Shown: positions 19,308-28,131, counted from the stretch's first letter. The stretch: 64,000 nucleotides of DNA from Bog-756 sp963845485 (GCA_963845485.1 CAWJSI010000017.1:290456-354455); one strand, 5' to 3'. Notes: a model not told the origin generated them from the letters alone. Numbers and translations: made by a program.

Positions 19308-19339
19308 CCAGGCCGGAGCAGTTCGCTGCTCCGGCCTGG
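19308..19339 (+). terminator. Strong intrinsic-type terminator hairpin
   Basis: CCAGGCCGGAGCAG and CTGCTCCGGCCTGG form a perfect 14-bp stem closed by a TTCG tetraloop, 38 bp after the stop of the secreted repeat protein gene. The following bases are TCCGTTCC, a weak T-rich tail. It is the longest perfect hairpin I found in the window. Confidence 0.75.
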
Positions 19340-19422
19340 TCCGTTCCCGGGCTGGTTTCGGGCCTACCTACTGCCCCGAAAGGGACCGAGCCCGGAGGGT
19401 GGTGCTGCTGTACGGTGACCCC

Positions 19423-20991
19423 ATGTCGGACTACGACGCTGTCGTCATCGGAGCGGGACATAATGGCCTCACCGCTGCGGCGGTGATGGCCCGGGGTGGG
19501 ATGCGGGTGCTCTGCCTCGAGAAGAACCACTTCATCGGGGGCATGGCCTCGACCAATGAGCTGGTACGCGGCTACCGGTTCGAGCTGGCTGGCTCCATCC
19601 AGTTCCCCATTCCCACCGAAATCTACGACGACCTGGGCTTTGCCTCGTGCCCCATCTACGAGCCCGAAGTTCAGTCGGCTGCGATCGGTACCGCCGGACA
19701 GGAACCGCTCCTTCTCTACAGCGACCCCGACCGACTTGTCGGACATCTCAACGATGTCCTCGGCCTCGAAGCCGTGCTGGGCATGGCCGAAGTGGCGGGA
19801 TGGGCCGAGGCCCCCGCCCGGGCCATCGGGCGGTTCGATGTGCGGAAACCGCCCAAATCGCTCGACGAGATGTGGGCCTGCGCTACCAGCGAGAAGGAGC
19901 GCCAGGCCATCCGCACCGCCATGTTCGGAAGCGTCATGGACGTCATCAACGAGTTCCTCCCCGACCGGGAGCGGCAGGCTCAGGTCCGCAGCATGCTCGC
20001 TTTCCTCTCGGTGAACTCCACCTTCCGTGGACCGGCCACTCCGGGCAGTGCGCTGTGCCTGGCCTTCGCCCTCGCCTCCCCCACCGATGCCACCATGGCC
20101 AAGGTGCGAGGCGGAATCGGCACCCTCTCCGACCATCTGTTGGCGTTGTACGAAGCCCACGGCGGTGAGCTACGACGTCACGTCAAGGTCTCCACCATCG
20201 TGGTGGGCGACGGGAAGGTCCAGGGTGTGGACCTAGGCGACGGCGAGATCATCACCGCACCCATCGTGGTTTCCAATCTCGATCCGACCGCCACCTTTAC
20301 CCAGCTCCTCGACCGTGAGGCGCTTCCCGATGGATTCGCACGCCGCGTCGATGCCATCGACCACCGTGCGGCCTACTTTCAAATGCACTTCGCCCTCAAC
20401 GGGCTTCCCGAGTTCACCGGACCCTACGAGATCCTCAACGACGACGACCTACGCCAGAACGTCACGTTCTTCGGAACCGCCGAGCAGATGCAGCTCGATT
20501 TCGAAGGATGCGTTCGCGGTCAGGTGCCCGAGTGGCCGTCGTGCAATCTCGCCATCTCCACCCTCCGCGACCCTGAACTGGCGCCACCGGGCAAACACGC
20601 TGCCAGCACCTTTGCCTTCTACGCCCCCATCGGGGGCGACAACACCGAGCGATCCCGACTGCGGGATGCCATGGCCGATCGCATCGTGGCTACCATCGCC
20701 GCCCGGGCACCCAACTTCCCCGATCTCATCGAGCGTCAGATCAACTATCCGGCGTACACCTACGAGCTGATGTTCGGATGCACGGATGGCGACTTCACCC
20801 ACGGACTCCTCCAGCCCGAGTTCATGGGTCCCTTCCGGCCAGGGCCGTCGGGCTGGCCTGATGATCCGATCCCGATCGACGGCTTGTACTTGTGCGGCGC
20901 CGGATGCCATGGCGGTCCAGGAATCACCTTCATCCCCGGGTACAACTGCGGCTATCACGTCCTCGAACAGGCAGGCTCGACCGCCGACTGA
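19423..20991 (+). CDS. Phytoene-desaturase-like FAD/NAD(P)-binding oxidoreductase
   Basis: A 522-residue flavoprotein. The dinucleotide-binding motif GAGHNGLTAA at about residue 10 is followed by LEKNHFIGGMASTNE, the pattern of the CrtI/phytoene desaturase and PDSR1-like (COG1233) group. A C-terminal flavin segment LYLCGAGCHGGPGITFIPG is also typical. No carotenoid synthase genes are nearby, so the substrate is open. The ATG at 19423 starts the family-conserved segment; in-frame GTG codons at 19399 and 19402 overlap the only purine-rich site and were not chosen. It is convergent with the SRPBCC gene. Confidence 0.8.
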   Translation: MSDYDAVVIGAGHNGLTAAAVMARGGMRVLCLEKNHFIGGMASTNELVRGYRFELAGSIQFPIPTEIYDDLGFASCPIYEPEVQSAAIGTAGQEPLLLYSDPDRLVGHLNDVLGLEAVLGMAEVAGWAEAPARAIGRFDVRKPPKSLDEMWACATSEKERQAIRTAMFGSVMDVINEFLPDRERQAQVRSMLAFLSVNSTFRGPATPGSALCLAFALASPTDATMAKVRGGIGTLSDHLLALYEAHGGELRRHVKVSTIVVGDGKVQGVDLGDGEIITAPIVVSNLDPTATFTQLLDREALPDGFARRVDAIDHRAAYFQMHFALNGLPEFTGPYEILNDDDLRQNVTFFGTAEQMQLDFEGCVRGQVPEWPSCNLAISTLRDPELAPPGKHAASTFAFYAPIGGDNTERSRLRDAMADRIVATIAARAPNFPDLIERQINYPAYTYELMFGCTDGDFTHGLLQPEFMGPFRPGPSGWPDDPIPIDGLYLCGAGCHGGPGITFIPGYNCGYHVLEQAGSTAD

Positions 20992-21034
20992 CGTGGTCCA
21001 CGGTCAAGGGCGAGCCCGCCTCGACCGGGCGCTT

Positions 21035-21496
21035 CTACGCCACCGTTCGAGCCAGTATCCCGAGCGTGGCACGGAGGGCGGCCTCGGGGATGACCGGGAA
21101 GATGCCCGCATCCCGATAGGCCTCGTCGATCTCGCTCCAGTCGTAGTAGGTGGTTACCGAGGTCCCCGTTGACGAGGGTTCGAGGCGGTAGCCGTAGAGA
21201 TGCTTAATCGGGGGCTTGATGGTGCCGGAGATGGTCCACTCAAGGAGCCGATCCTGCTCGAATCGAGTGATGATGACCGTCACGTCGTACTTGCCCATCG
21301 GATAGTCGTTGAGCGCCTCCCTGTCCATGTGCACGATGAACTGGTCGCCAACCTGTTTGACCGGCTCGCCTTCGGCTGACTGCAGCATGCCGGAGCTGTC
21401 GATGGCCACGTGGCCCTTTGGATCGCATAGCAGGGCAAACACCGTGGCCGGATCGGTCGCGATCTCTCGGGTCACTTCGAACCGCTCTGTCGTCAT
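21035..21496 (-). CDS. SRPBCC-family (polyketide cyclase/START-like) protein
   Basis: A 153-residue protein with the SRPBCC helix-grip pattern: FEVTREIATDPATVFALLCDP at the N-terminus, central strands VIITRFEQDRLLEWTISG, and HLYGYRLEPSSTGTSVTTYYDWSE toward the end. These proteins bind hydrophobic ligands in a cavity; the ligand here is unknown. The ATG at 21496 is about 10 bp after GGAGGG; an ATG at 21520 is possible. It is convergent with the desaturase-like gene and divergent from the DUF302 gene. Confidence 0.75.
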   Translation of the reverse strand: MTTERFEVTREIATDPATVFALLCDPKGHVAIDSSGMLQSAEGEPVKQVGDQFIVHMDREALNDYPMGKYDVTVIITRFEQDRLLEWTISGTIKPPIKHLYGYRLEPSSTGTSVTTYYDWSEIDEAYRDAGIFPVIPEAALRATLGILARTVA

Positions 21497-21714
21497 CGTC
21501 GTCGTCCCTCCCGAGGGCATCTGCCACCGGGCTGCAGGTTAGCCAACACACTCACGAACAGGCATGTCATCACCGCTCGATCCGGCTCACAGGCGGGGGC
21601 CCCGGGAACGGTCATCCCGATGCGATCACCCAGCAGGACGGATTCGCGTACCGTGAATGGCATCGCCACCCCGAGGAACAAGTCCACATCGGGCCAGCAT
21701 CAGAGAGGATGACC

Positions 21715-22116
21715 ATGCCGGACGAGAGTGAACGAACCGACGGAGGGATCATCACCAAGACGGCGCCGGGAACGGTGAACGCTACGGTGTCGGCCCTCAT
21801 CGCAGCAGTGGAGGGACACGGTATGACGGTCTTTGCCACCATCGACCACAGCGGTGAGGCCAAGAGCCACGGACTGCAACTCCGGGATACCGTCGTCGTC
21901 GTCTTCGGCAGCCCAGAGGCCGGCACCCCAGTCATGCAGGCATCGCCCTTGGTCGCCCTCGACCTCCCGCTCAAGGTGCTGGTGTGGGATGAGGACGGCC
22001 ACACCCAGATGAGCTACACCGATCCCGATGTCCTGGCCCAGCGCTATCACCTGTCGACTGATCTCGCCGCACGGTTGACCGGAATCGGTCCGCTCACCGA
22101 CGGGTTAACGAGCTGA
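21715..22116 (+). CDS. DUF302 domain protein
   Basis: A 133-residue soluble protein matching DUF302: TVSALIAAVEGHGMTVFATIDHSGEA, VVVFGSPEAGTPVMQASPLVALDLPLKVLVW and MSYTDPDVLAQRYHL are the family blocks. The family has a compact alpha/beta fold and no established function. The ATG at 21715 has AGAGG six bases upstream, better than the ATG at 21709. It ends 22 bp from the convergent TPR gene. Confidence 0.85.
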   Translation: MPDESERTDGGIITKTAPGTVNATVSALIAAVEGHGMTVFATIDHSGEAKSHGLQLRDTVVVVFGSPEAGTPVMQASPLVALDLPLKVLVWDEDGHTQMSYTDPDVLAQRYHLSTDLAARLTGIGPLTDGLTS

Positions 22117-22137
22117 CCAACTGAACAACCTCGAATG

Positions 22138-22995
22138 TCACCAGGCCTCGAGGCGCCGGTCGATGTCCTCGACCAGGCGTTCGGCGTCCTTGGTTTCGGG
22201 GTGATCGGGTCCTTGGGTCCTGACGGTTGCGGCCAGCAGGTTCCGAGCCACGATGCTGGCCTCGGCGAACTCCCGAGACCAGACCAGCGAGGAGGCCAGA
22301 TTCCGCAGTGAGGCCAGGGTCTCGGGGTCGTCGGTGCCGAGTATCCGACCACGGGCCTCCACCACGGACCGCAGCAGTTCCGACGCCTCGGGGTAACGCC
22401 CCTGGTGGATGAGCGATTTGGCCAGGGTGATGGCCACGCCCGAGCTGGCCACTTCGTCACCTTGCTCGTCATGACGGGCCATCACCTCCCGGAGGAGGTT
22501 GTCTGCCTCATCGTGTTCACCGAGGGCCAACTCGACGTCGGCTAACCGCTTCGTCACGGCCAGAACGGTCACATCGTCGGCTCCTTTTGCGGCGTGGAGG
22601 CCTTGCTGAACGTGGGCGAGGAGTGGCTTGGCCCGGTCCGGTCGCTTGAGCTCGATGTAGGTCACTGCGAGGCGAGCCTCGGCCGCCAACGTCAGCTGGT
22701 CCTCTGGGCCTAGTTGGCTCCGTCGGCCGATTACCACCTGCTTCCGCAGTGGCAGGGCGTCGCGGTAACGGTCGTCACCCTCTCGGTACTTGGCCACCGC
22801 CTCCATGGCGTTGATGGTTCGCCACGATTCGGTGCCCCGGCGCTCCAGTGTCTTGGCCAGACGTCTTTCCGCCAAGGCCAGGCGTTCTGCTGGTGTCGCG
22901 GCACGACGCTCGGCCCGTCGCTCCTTCCAGTGGATCATCTCGTCCCACCACCGAGGTGGGGTGAACCGTCTTCGTCCGGGCCGACCAGCCATCAT
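22138..22995 (-). CDS. TPR-repeat protein
   Basis: About 285 residues, almost entirely helical. From residue 40 onward there are several tetratricopeptide-like pairs with kinesin-light-chain character, for example DPETLASLRNLASSLVW, DHPETKDAERLVEDIDRR and LTLAAEARLAVTYIELKRPD. The N-terminus is very basic and Trp-containing (GRPGRRRFTPPRWWDEMIHW). No enzymatic domain is present, so it is probably an adaptor. The start is uncertain: ATG codons at 22995 and 22992 follow GAGG closely. It lies 136 bp from the ABC exporter genes on the same strand. Confidence 0.65.
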   Translation of the reverse strand: MMAGRPGRRRFTPPRWWDEMIHWKERRAERRAATPAERLALAERRLAKTLERRGTESWRTINAMEAVAKYREGDDRYRDALPLRKQVVIGRRSQLGPEDQLTLAAEARLAVTYIELKRPDRAKPLLAHVQQGLHAAKGADDVTVLAVTKRLADVELALGEHDEADNLLREVMARHDEQGDEVASSGVAITLAKSLIHQGRYPEASELLRSVVEARGRILGTDDPETLASLRNLASSLVWSREFAEASIVARNLLAATVRTQGPDHPETKDAERLVEDIDRRLEAW

Positions 22996-23131
22996 CCTCA
23001 GCGTAGGGCTACACACAGGGGGTCGCCACCACACGACGTACCACCCAGCTTCTACTCAAATGCTCAGGGCCTGGGCCACCGATGCGCCGAAGTCCCGACC
23101 GCCACCGCTAGCCGAACAGACCTCGAGGCGG

Positions 23132-23986
23132 TCAGTCCCTCGTCCTCCGCCGGTAGAGGATCGTGGCAAGGGGAGCAAAAACCACGATCAGGACCGCGCA
23201 CCACAAAAGGGACGCCGTGATCGGGTGCTGCATGGGCCAAGCCTGGATCGTGGATGACGGGTTCGGGTTGTGCCAGAGCTGACGGGCCGCCGAACTCACC
23301 GCACTTACCGGGTTCCAGTCGGCTACCACCCGCAAGACTGCCGGCATCCGCTGCGTCGGGACCAAGGCATTGGACACGATGGCCAGCGGGAACAGGATCA
23401 CCAGTCCGACCCCCTGGGCCGATTCCGGGCCCTTCGACACCATCCCCAGGCAGGCGCATCCCCACGACAGGGCGTAGCTGAAGAGGAGGAAGAGGCCGAA
23501 ACCGGCAAGCGTGGCGGGAAGGCTGCCACCAGGACGCCATCCGATGACGAGTCCGGTGGCCGCCACGATCAGGGCGCAGATCGCCGCGGTCAGGAGGTCG
23601 GCGAGTGATCGCCCCACGAGCACCGCCGGTCGCCACATCGGCAGGGTGCGGAATCGGTCGATCACTCCACTATTGAGATCAGTGCTGAGTCCAACCGCGG
23701 TACCCATCGACGAGGTGGTCAGGTTGAGAGCCAAGAGACCGGCAATTGCGAAGTCGGTGTAGCTGCCTCCACCCGGGAGAACGACGCCGGCACCAAAGAC
23801 ATACACAAACAGCAGCGTGAACAGTACGGGCTGCACGGTGACGTCCGAGAGCTGCAGTGGCTCACGCGCTATGTGGACCAGATTTCGACCGGTGAGTACG
23901 AGCACATCGCAGAATCGCCGGAAGGCACCGGGGGTACGGGGCCCGGCGACGACGGGCGTGGATGCGGGAATCGTGACGGTGGTCAT
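23132..23986 (-). CDS. ABC-2 type export permease (DrrB-like)
   Basis: A 284-residue membrane protein of the ABC-2/DrrB family with about six hydrophobic segments, starting at VTVQPVLFTLLFVYVFG. It has the conserved GVIDRFRTLPMWRPAVLVGR cytoplasmic loop, and SALGMVSKGPES-like and FPLAIVSNALVPTQRMP regions. With the ATPase encoded immediately upstream (ATGA overlap at 23983-23986) it should form an exporter of drugs or lipids. A divergent TetR gene probably controls it. Confidence 0.88.
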   Translation of the reverse strand: MTTVTIPASTPVVAGPRTPGAFRRFCDVLVLTGRNLVHIAREPLQLSDVTVQPVLFTLLFVYVFGAGVVLPGGGSYTDFAIAGLLALNLTTSSMGTAVGLSTDLNSGVIDRFRTLPMWRPAVLVGRSLADLLTAAICALIVAATGLVIGWRPGGSLPATLAGFGLFLLFSYALSWGCACLGMVSKGPESAQGVGLVILFPLAIVSNALVPTQRMPAVLRVVADWNPVSAVSSAARQLWHNPNPSSTIQAWPMQHPITASLLWCAVLIVVFAPLATILYRRRTRD

Positions 23987-24987
23987 CGGGGCGCACCTAC
24001 CGGAACCGGAGCAGTATCGGCTACCCCCGACTCTTCGTCCCTGTCCTCACTCGTCGGGTGTCCGGTCAGGGCAAAGAACACGTCGTCGAGCGATGGCTGA
24101 TGAACTTCGACATCGTCGACAGCGATGCCGGCCCGATCGAGGGCCCGCACCACCGTGGTGGCGAGACCGGCTTCGCTGCGGACCGGTGCTCTCAACCGCC
24201 GCCCGTCCTGGCTCACATGGACGGCTCCCGCCACAAAAGCGGCGAGGGCCGCTGGTGCCTCCGTCGATGGAGCGCTGAGGGTGACCTCGAGCCGGGCACC
24301 ACCGGTGTCGGCCTTGAGGGACGCCGAAGTGCCCTCGGCGATGACGCGCCCATGGTCGATCACCACGATCCGGTCGGCCAGCTCATCGGCCTCTTCGAGG
24401 TACTGGGTGGTGAGCAGCAGGGTCACCCCATCGGCGACAAGGAGACGAATGACGTCCCACATCCGGACCCTGCTGGTCGGATCCAATCCCGTTGTCGGCT
24501 CGTCGAGGAAGAGCACTGGAGGGCGCGTGACCAGGCCGGCAGCCAGATCGAGACGACGACGCATGCCGCCCGAGTAGCCCTTGAGCACGCGGTCGGCTGC
24601 ATCAGCGAGGTCGAACTGGTGGAGCAACTCGGCGGCCCGCCCTTTGGCATCGCTCCGCCGGAGGCCGCTCAGCCTTCCCACCATCACCAGGTTCTGTCGG
24701 CCGGTGAGCAGCTCGTCGACGGTGGCATCTTGGGCCGTGACCCCGATGCTCCGTTGAACAGCACTCGACTCGCGCACGACATCATGGCCCGCCACTCGTG
24801 CCGATCCCGCATCGGGTGTCGTCAGCGTGGTCAGGATGCGGACCGCCGTGGTCTTACCTGCACCGTTTGGTCCGAGGACCGAGAGGATGGAGCCGGCCGG
24901 CACCTCGAGGTCCACACCGGCCAGGGCCAGGGTCTGGCCGTAGCGCTTGACGAGGCCCTCTGCATGGATGATCGCCTCTTGTGTCAC
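23983..24987 (-). CDS. ABC exporter ATP-binding protein (DrrA-like)
   Basis: A 334-residue ATPase. Walker A is GPNGAGKTT near residue 39, the signature is YSGGMRRRLDLAAGL, and Walker B is PVLFLDEPTTGLDP. A C-terminal regulatory part (from about 225) with VRALDRAGIAVDDVEVHQPSLDDVFFALTG matches DrrA-type drug-resistance ATPases. It is coupled to the permease gene downstream and divergent from the TetR gene. Two operator-like repeats lie in the 85-bp divergent region. Confidence 0.9.
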   Translation of the reverse strand: MTQEAIIHAEGLVKRYGQTLALAGVDLEVPAGSILSVLGPNGAGKTTAVRILTTLTTPDAGSARVAGHDVVRESSAVQRSIGVTAQDATVDELLTGRQNLVMVGRLSGLRRSDAKGRAAELLHQFDLADAADRVLKGYSGGMRRRLDLAAGLVTRPPVLFLDEPTTGLDPTSRVRMWDVIRLLVADGVTLLLTTQYLEEADELADRIVVIDHGRVIAEGTSASLKADTGGARLEVTLSAPSTEAPAALAAFVAGAVHVSQDGRRLRAPVRSEAGLATTVVRALDRAGIAVDDVEVHQPSLDDVFFALTGHPTSEDRDEESGVADTAPVPVGAPR

Positions 24988-24995
24988 GATGGCTC

Positions 24996-25060
24996 CTTAC
25001 CGGCCGGTTAGCAAGTCAGCCGCAGGGTGATCGTAAGCCCACAACTTACCGGTCGTCAAG
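24996..25060. promoter_or_regulatory. Candidate TetR operators in the exporter/TetR divergent region
   Basis: Two related sites share CTTACCGG. Site 1 (24996-25015) contains the palindrome ACCGGCCGGT with extended imperfect arms from CTTACCGG to CCGGTTAGCAAG. Site 2 (25045-25060) is CTTACCGGTCGTCAAG, and GTAAG at 25033-25037 forms an inverted repeat with its CTTAC. They lie between the divergent starts at 24987 and 25073, where an autoregulating TetR protein would bind. Confidence 0.55.
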
Positions 25061-25072
25061 TAGGATGGCCCC

Positions 25073-25696
25073 ATGGTGCTGAGAGATGTGTCGTCAGACG
25101 TCGAGGCGTCGGACGTGGCGGTCCCCGGGGAAGAGCCGGCTACGACCCGAGAGCGGATCCTCGACATCTCCCTCGAGCTCTTTACGGACCAGGGGTACGA
25201 CAAGACGTCCCTGCGTCAGATCGCCGAGCAGCTTGGATTCACCAAAGCAGCGATCTACTACCACTTCGCCAGCAAGGGGGACATCTTGATGGCCCTCCAC
25301 ATGCGGCTCCACGACTTCGGGCGCGAAGCCCTGCAGGCTCTGGGCAGCGAGAGCGCCTCACCCGAGGTCTGGATGAAGCTGATCGACCAGGCCATCGACC
25401 AGATGCTCCAACAGCGCGCACTCTTCATTCTCCATGAACGGAATCAGGCGGCTATCGAGGCACTGCACCAAGGACACTACGAGTCCGACCACGAGGATCT
25501 CCAGATGCGCTTCCGTCAGGCCCTTTCGAACGAGGACCTCCCCATCGAGGTCCGCGTGCGCATGGCCTGCGCCTTCGGGGCAGTGATGGGTGCGCTTGCC
25601 CTATCCGGCGACGTCTTCGCCGCCGTTCCAGCGCCAGAGCTCGGGGACATGCTGAGGAGCGCTGTTCACACCCTGCTCGCCGACCCGGTCACCTGA
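25073..25696 (+). CDS. TetR-family regulator of the adjacent ABC exporter
   Basis: A 207-residue repressor. The N-terminal helix-turn-helix is ERILDISLELFTDQGYDKTS, then LRQIAEQLGFTKAAIYYHF as recognition part and the canonical Tyr/His. The C-terminal ligand domain is not diagnostic. The ATG at 25073 has AGGA eight bases upstream. The divergent arrangement with the DrrAB-like genes and the shared CTTACCGG sites suggest it controls them and itself, released by an exported compound. Confidence 0.88.
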   Translation: MVLRDVSSDVEASDVAVPGEEPATTRERILDISLELFTDQGYDKTSLRQIAEQLGFTKAAIYYHFASKGDILMALHMRLHDFGREALQALGSESASPEVWMKLIDQAIDQMLQQRALFILHERNQAAIEALHQGHYESDHEDLQMRFRQALSNEDLPIEVRVRMACAFGAVMGALALSGDVFAAVPAPELGDMLRSAVHTLLADPVT

Positions 25697-25711
25697 CGCG
25701 TCCGTTCACCC

Positions 25712-25727
25712 TCGACCCTCTGGTCGA
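25712..25727 (+). terminator. Candidate terminator after the TetR gene
   Basis: TCGACC and GGTCGA form a perfect 6-bp stem around a CTCT loop, 16 bp after the stop codon. A short A-rich stretch follows; there is no T-run. Confidence 0.4.
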
Positions 25728-25746
25728 AACCACTCCAGTAGCGGTG

Positions 25747-25947
25747 TTATGCCGGTGGTCGGGTCTTCGCCCTGCGAACGGTGGGCTGTCGCTGCATACG
25801 GAGGCGGATTAGGGCACGGGTCCCGATGGTGACGGAGCCGATCTGATGGGCCCCTTCGTGTCGGCGGGGCTTTGCGCATCGCTGCCATTCGCCCGCGGCG
25901 AACATCTCCCAGCGGCATCTCTGGTCGACCATGCGGGGTTCCGGCAT
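25747..25947 (-). CDS. Possible small Cys/His protein
   Basis: A 66-residue reading frame with a metal-site-like arrangement: CRWEMFAAGEWQRC, then PRRHEGAH, giving C-x12-C-x6-H-x3-H. Short proteins with an RCxxPxxHEGAH pattern occur in actinobacteria, which is why I list it. The C-terminus is basic (RMQRQPTVRRAKTRPPA). The start is uncertain and no good ribosome site is visible, so it may be spurious. The rest of 25697-26207 shows nothing else. Confidence 0.3.
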   Translation of the reverse strand: MPEPRMVDQRCRWEMFAAGEWQRCAKPRRHEGAHQIGSVTIGTRALIRLRMQRQPTVRRAKTRPPA

Positions 25948-26207
25948 CCCGCTTCTTACCCGACCTCGATCCATCGGAGCAAGGCCGTCGGAGGGTCTGC
26001 GGTGACGGCACAAGGCTCGACACCGGCATTGACCAGCCAGGATGACTGACAGTGGTTACGAGATCGAAAGAAGAGTCTGCAGTTTCCTGACGCCCTTTGG
26101 CCGGGCTACCGGCTCAGGGCTTCGTCGTACCAGGGCCGAGACACGTGAAGGAATACTCGACAGTCGCCCTCGAATGTCAACCCACCTTTCGAGCCGACCA
26201 TGACTAT

Positions 26208-26582
26208 TCACACCTGGCGCATGGACTCCCGGTACATAGCCGTCAGCACCCGAGCTACCGACGCGTGCACACCCTTCAAGTCCCGCTGAAGCTCACCCCA
26301 GTCCGCGGCGGAATCCGCATTGACCATCTCGGCCATGCTGCCGGCCAGATAGGTATAGGCGCGGGCCATGCCGCCGAGCAGGAGGTCGAGATCGGCATAG
26401 GGACAACGACGATCTTCGAGCCACATGGCTAGACAACGGGCGGCCGTCTGGATCTGATCGGCATGGGCGACCATGGCCGACGTCCACTGGGCCTCGCATA
26501 CCCGATCGGAGGCGTTCAGCGTGGCCATGGCGGCATGCAAGACCGGCGTGACCCCCGACTCCCATTCGCGAAACTCGTTCAC
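26208..26582 (-). CDS. Hypothetical helical protein
   Basis: A 124-residue, mostly helical soluble protein with no recognised domain. It contains a possible Cys-bearing segment (AARCLAMWLEDRRCPYADL) and amphipathic helices rich in Ala and Met. The GTG at 26582 is preceded by a G-rich ribosome site (AGGGGGG) at about 7 bp, which favours a real gene. It stands alone between poorly coding stretches on both sides and has no operon partner. Confidence 0.5.
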   Translation of the reverse strand: MNEFREWESGVTPVLHAAMATLNASDRVCEAQWTSAMVAHADQIQTAARCLAMWLEDRRCPYADLDLLLGGMARAYTYLAGSMAEMVNADSAADWGELQRDLKGVHASVARVLTAMYRESMRQV

Positions 26583-27159
26583 CGACTGCCCCCCTGCGTT
26601 GCCCCTGCCATCCTGCCCTCTGCCCTCTGGTGATGATCGATGGGCCTTGACGGGCCCGTCCCAACGCCTTCCCTACCGTGGCCAGCGAATCGATCTCTGC
26701 CGATCGTCCACCGGGCCAGGAATCCATCATGACCCTGGCGGCGGCCTTTGGGTAGCTCGGAACGCACACCGTGGTCATGAGACCGCTGAGTGGGGTACGT
26801 TCGCCCAATCAGACCCGTGACCTGCCCCGATGTGCTCTGCCAGGGCGGGTGATCACGGGCCATGACATCCTCCCGGATGGTACGCCGACGGGGTGCCAAG
26901 CGAAGACCATGCGAGACGGACTTCGACGCCGCACCGGGCTAGCGAGGGTCAGCCGAGCGATGACGAACGGAGTCGCAATCGCCACGGCCGCAGCCCGGAC
27001 ATCGACGCGGCGAAGGACAGACTCGCCGAAGCCGCCCCCTCGGGCGATTGAGTGGCCCTTCGGCCATCGACCCGTCGGCTACATCGATGAACCCGCTGAG
27101 TCCACTACAGAACACTGCCGTTACAGAACACTGCCGTCGATCCCCGTTAGTCTCCCTCC
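26583..27159. other. Intergenic stretch without a convincing gene
   Basis: Reading frames here are short, very Arg-rich or contradictory on the two strands, and none has a family motif and a ribosome site together. The visible structure is the 16-bp tandem repeat at 27106-27137 just before the next gene. This region and 25697-26207 look like degraded or low-coding DNA. Confidence 0.5.
27106..27137. repeat. Perfect 16-bp tandem repeat
   Basis: TACAGAACACTGCCGT occurs twice head to tail (27106-27121 and 27122-27137). The second copy covers the expected -35 position of the leaderless promoter at 27148, so the repeats may be a regulator site or a recent duplication. Confidence 0.85.
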
Positions 27160-27160
27160 A
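27148..27160 (+). promoter_or_regulatory. Candidate leaderless promoter
   Basis: TAGTCT (27148-27153) fits the TANNNT -10 pattern and is followed after 6 bases by the A of the ATG at 27160. No ribosome binding site precedes this ATG. The gene is therefore probably transcribed from its own start codon. Confidence 0.5.
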
Positions 27161-28131
27161 TGCTTTTTGGCATGCGCTTTGACTTCCGCAATCCCGAGCT
27201 CGCCGGCACCACCATGACCGAGCGCTATGGCGCAGCACTCGACATGGCTGCGTGGGCAGACGGTTTGGGTTGCGTGACCATTGCCGTGTCAGAACACCAT
27301 GCATCCCCGGATGGCTATCTCCCGAGCCCGGTGCCAATGCTGGCAGCCATGGCGGCGCGCACTTCCTCGGTGCGGTTGAACATCGCCGCCCTTATCGCCC
27401 CGTTTCACGACCCACTGCGCCTGGCAGAGGATCTGATCGTGCTTGACATCCTGAGTAACGGCCGGGTGGACCTGATCATCGCGGGTGGATACGTACACGA
27501 AGAGTTCGCCATGTACGGCGTTCCCATGAATGAGCGCGGTCTACGCGTGACCGAGACGGTGCGAGTCCTGAAGGAAGCCTTCGCTGGCCGGCCGTTCGAG
27601 TACGACGGTCGCACCGTCCACATCACGCCAGCACCGTCTCGGCCGGGTGGGCCTAGCATCTCGCTCGGTGGCAGCAGCAAACCGGCCGCGGTACGTGCCG
27701 CCCGGATCGCCGATGGGTTCATTCCCTCGGTCCCCGAGGTATGGGCCTACTACCGCGACGAGGTCATCGCCCTCGGTCGACCCGATCCCGGACCCAGCCC
27801 GGTGGGTTCCAACGAGGTGGTGGCACTCGCCGAGGACCCGGACGAGGGCTGGGAGGCCATGGCGCCGTACTTCCTACACGAGACCAACGCCTATGGGCTC
27901 TGGCAGAGCCAAGACGACATCGCCAGCCCATATCGCACCGTGACCGACACCGATGCGCTCCGCAGTACTGGACAGTACCGGGTGGTGAGCCCGGAGCAGT
28001 TCGTGGAAGAGCAGAAGGCATCGCCATTTCCCTTTGCCTTTTTCCACCCGCTGTGCGGCGGCATACCACCGGACCTGGCCTGGTCGAGCTTGCGCCTGTT
28101 CGAAGAACGGGTACTCCCGGCGTTCGCGTAG
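27160..28131 (+). CDS. LLM-class flavin/F420-dependent oxidoreductase
   Basis: A 323-residue luciferase-like TIM-barrel protein. Family blocks include AAWADGLGCVTIAVSEHHASPDGYLPSP, the closely placed VRLNIAALIAPFHDPLRLAEDL, LDILSNGRVDLIIAGGY and PSISLGGSSKPAAVRAARIADGF. The EHH motif near residue 45 is typical of the alkanal-monooxygenase-like branch. It may use FMNH2 or F420H2; the sequence does not decide. It appears leaderless. It is convergent with the TetR gene beyond. Confidence 0.85.
   Translation: MLFGMRFDFRNPELAGTTMTERYGAALDMAAWADGLGCVTIAVSEHHASPDGYLPSPVPMLAAMAARTSSVRLNIAALIAPFHDPLRLAEDLIVLDILSNGRVDLIIAGGYVHEEFAMYGVPMNERGLRVTETVRVLKEAFAGRPFEYDGRTVHITPAPSRPGGPSISLGGSSKPAAVRAARIADGFIPSVPEVWAYYRDEVIALGRPDPGPSPVGSNEVVALAEDPDEGWEAMAPYFLHETNAYGLWQSQDDIASPYRTVTDTDALRSTGQYRVVSPEQFVEEQKASPFPFAFFHPLCGGIPPDLAWSSLRLFEERVLPAFA

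Noticed and set aside
19096..20160. Minus-strand frame of 354 codons opposite the desaturase-like gene
   Set aside because: The plus strand carries clear FAD-binding motifs; the minus translation has no motif or ribosome site.
26771..27217. A 148-codon plus-strand frame before the LLM gene
   Set aside because: Its translation is Arg/Pro/Thr-rich without a motif or ribosome site, and it overlaps the leaderless promoter and start of the real gene.
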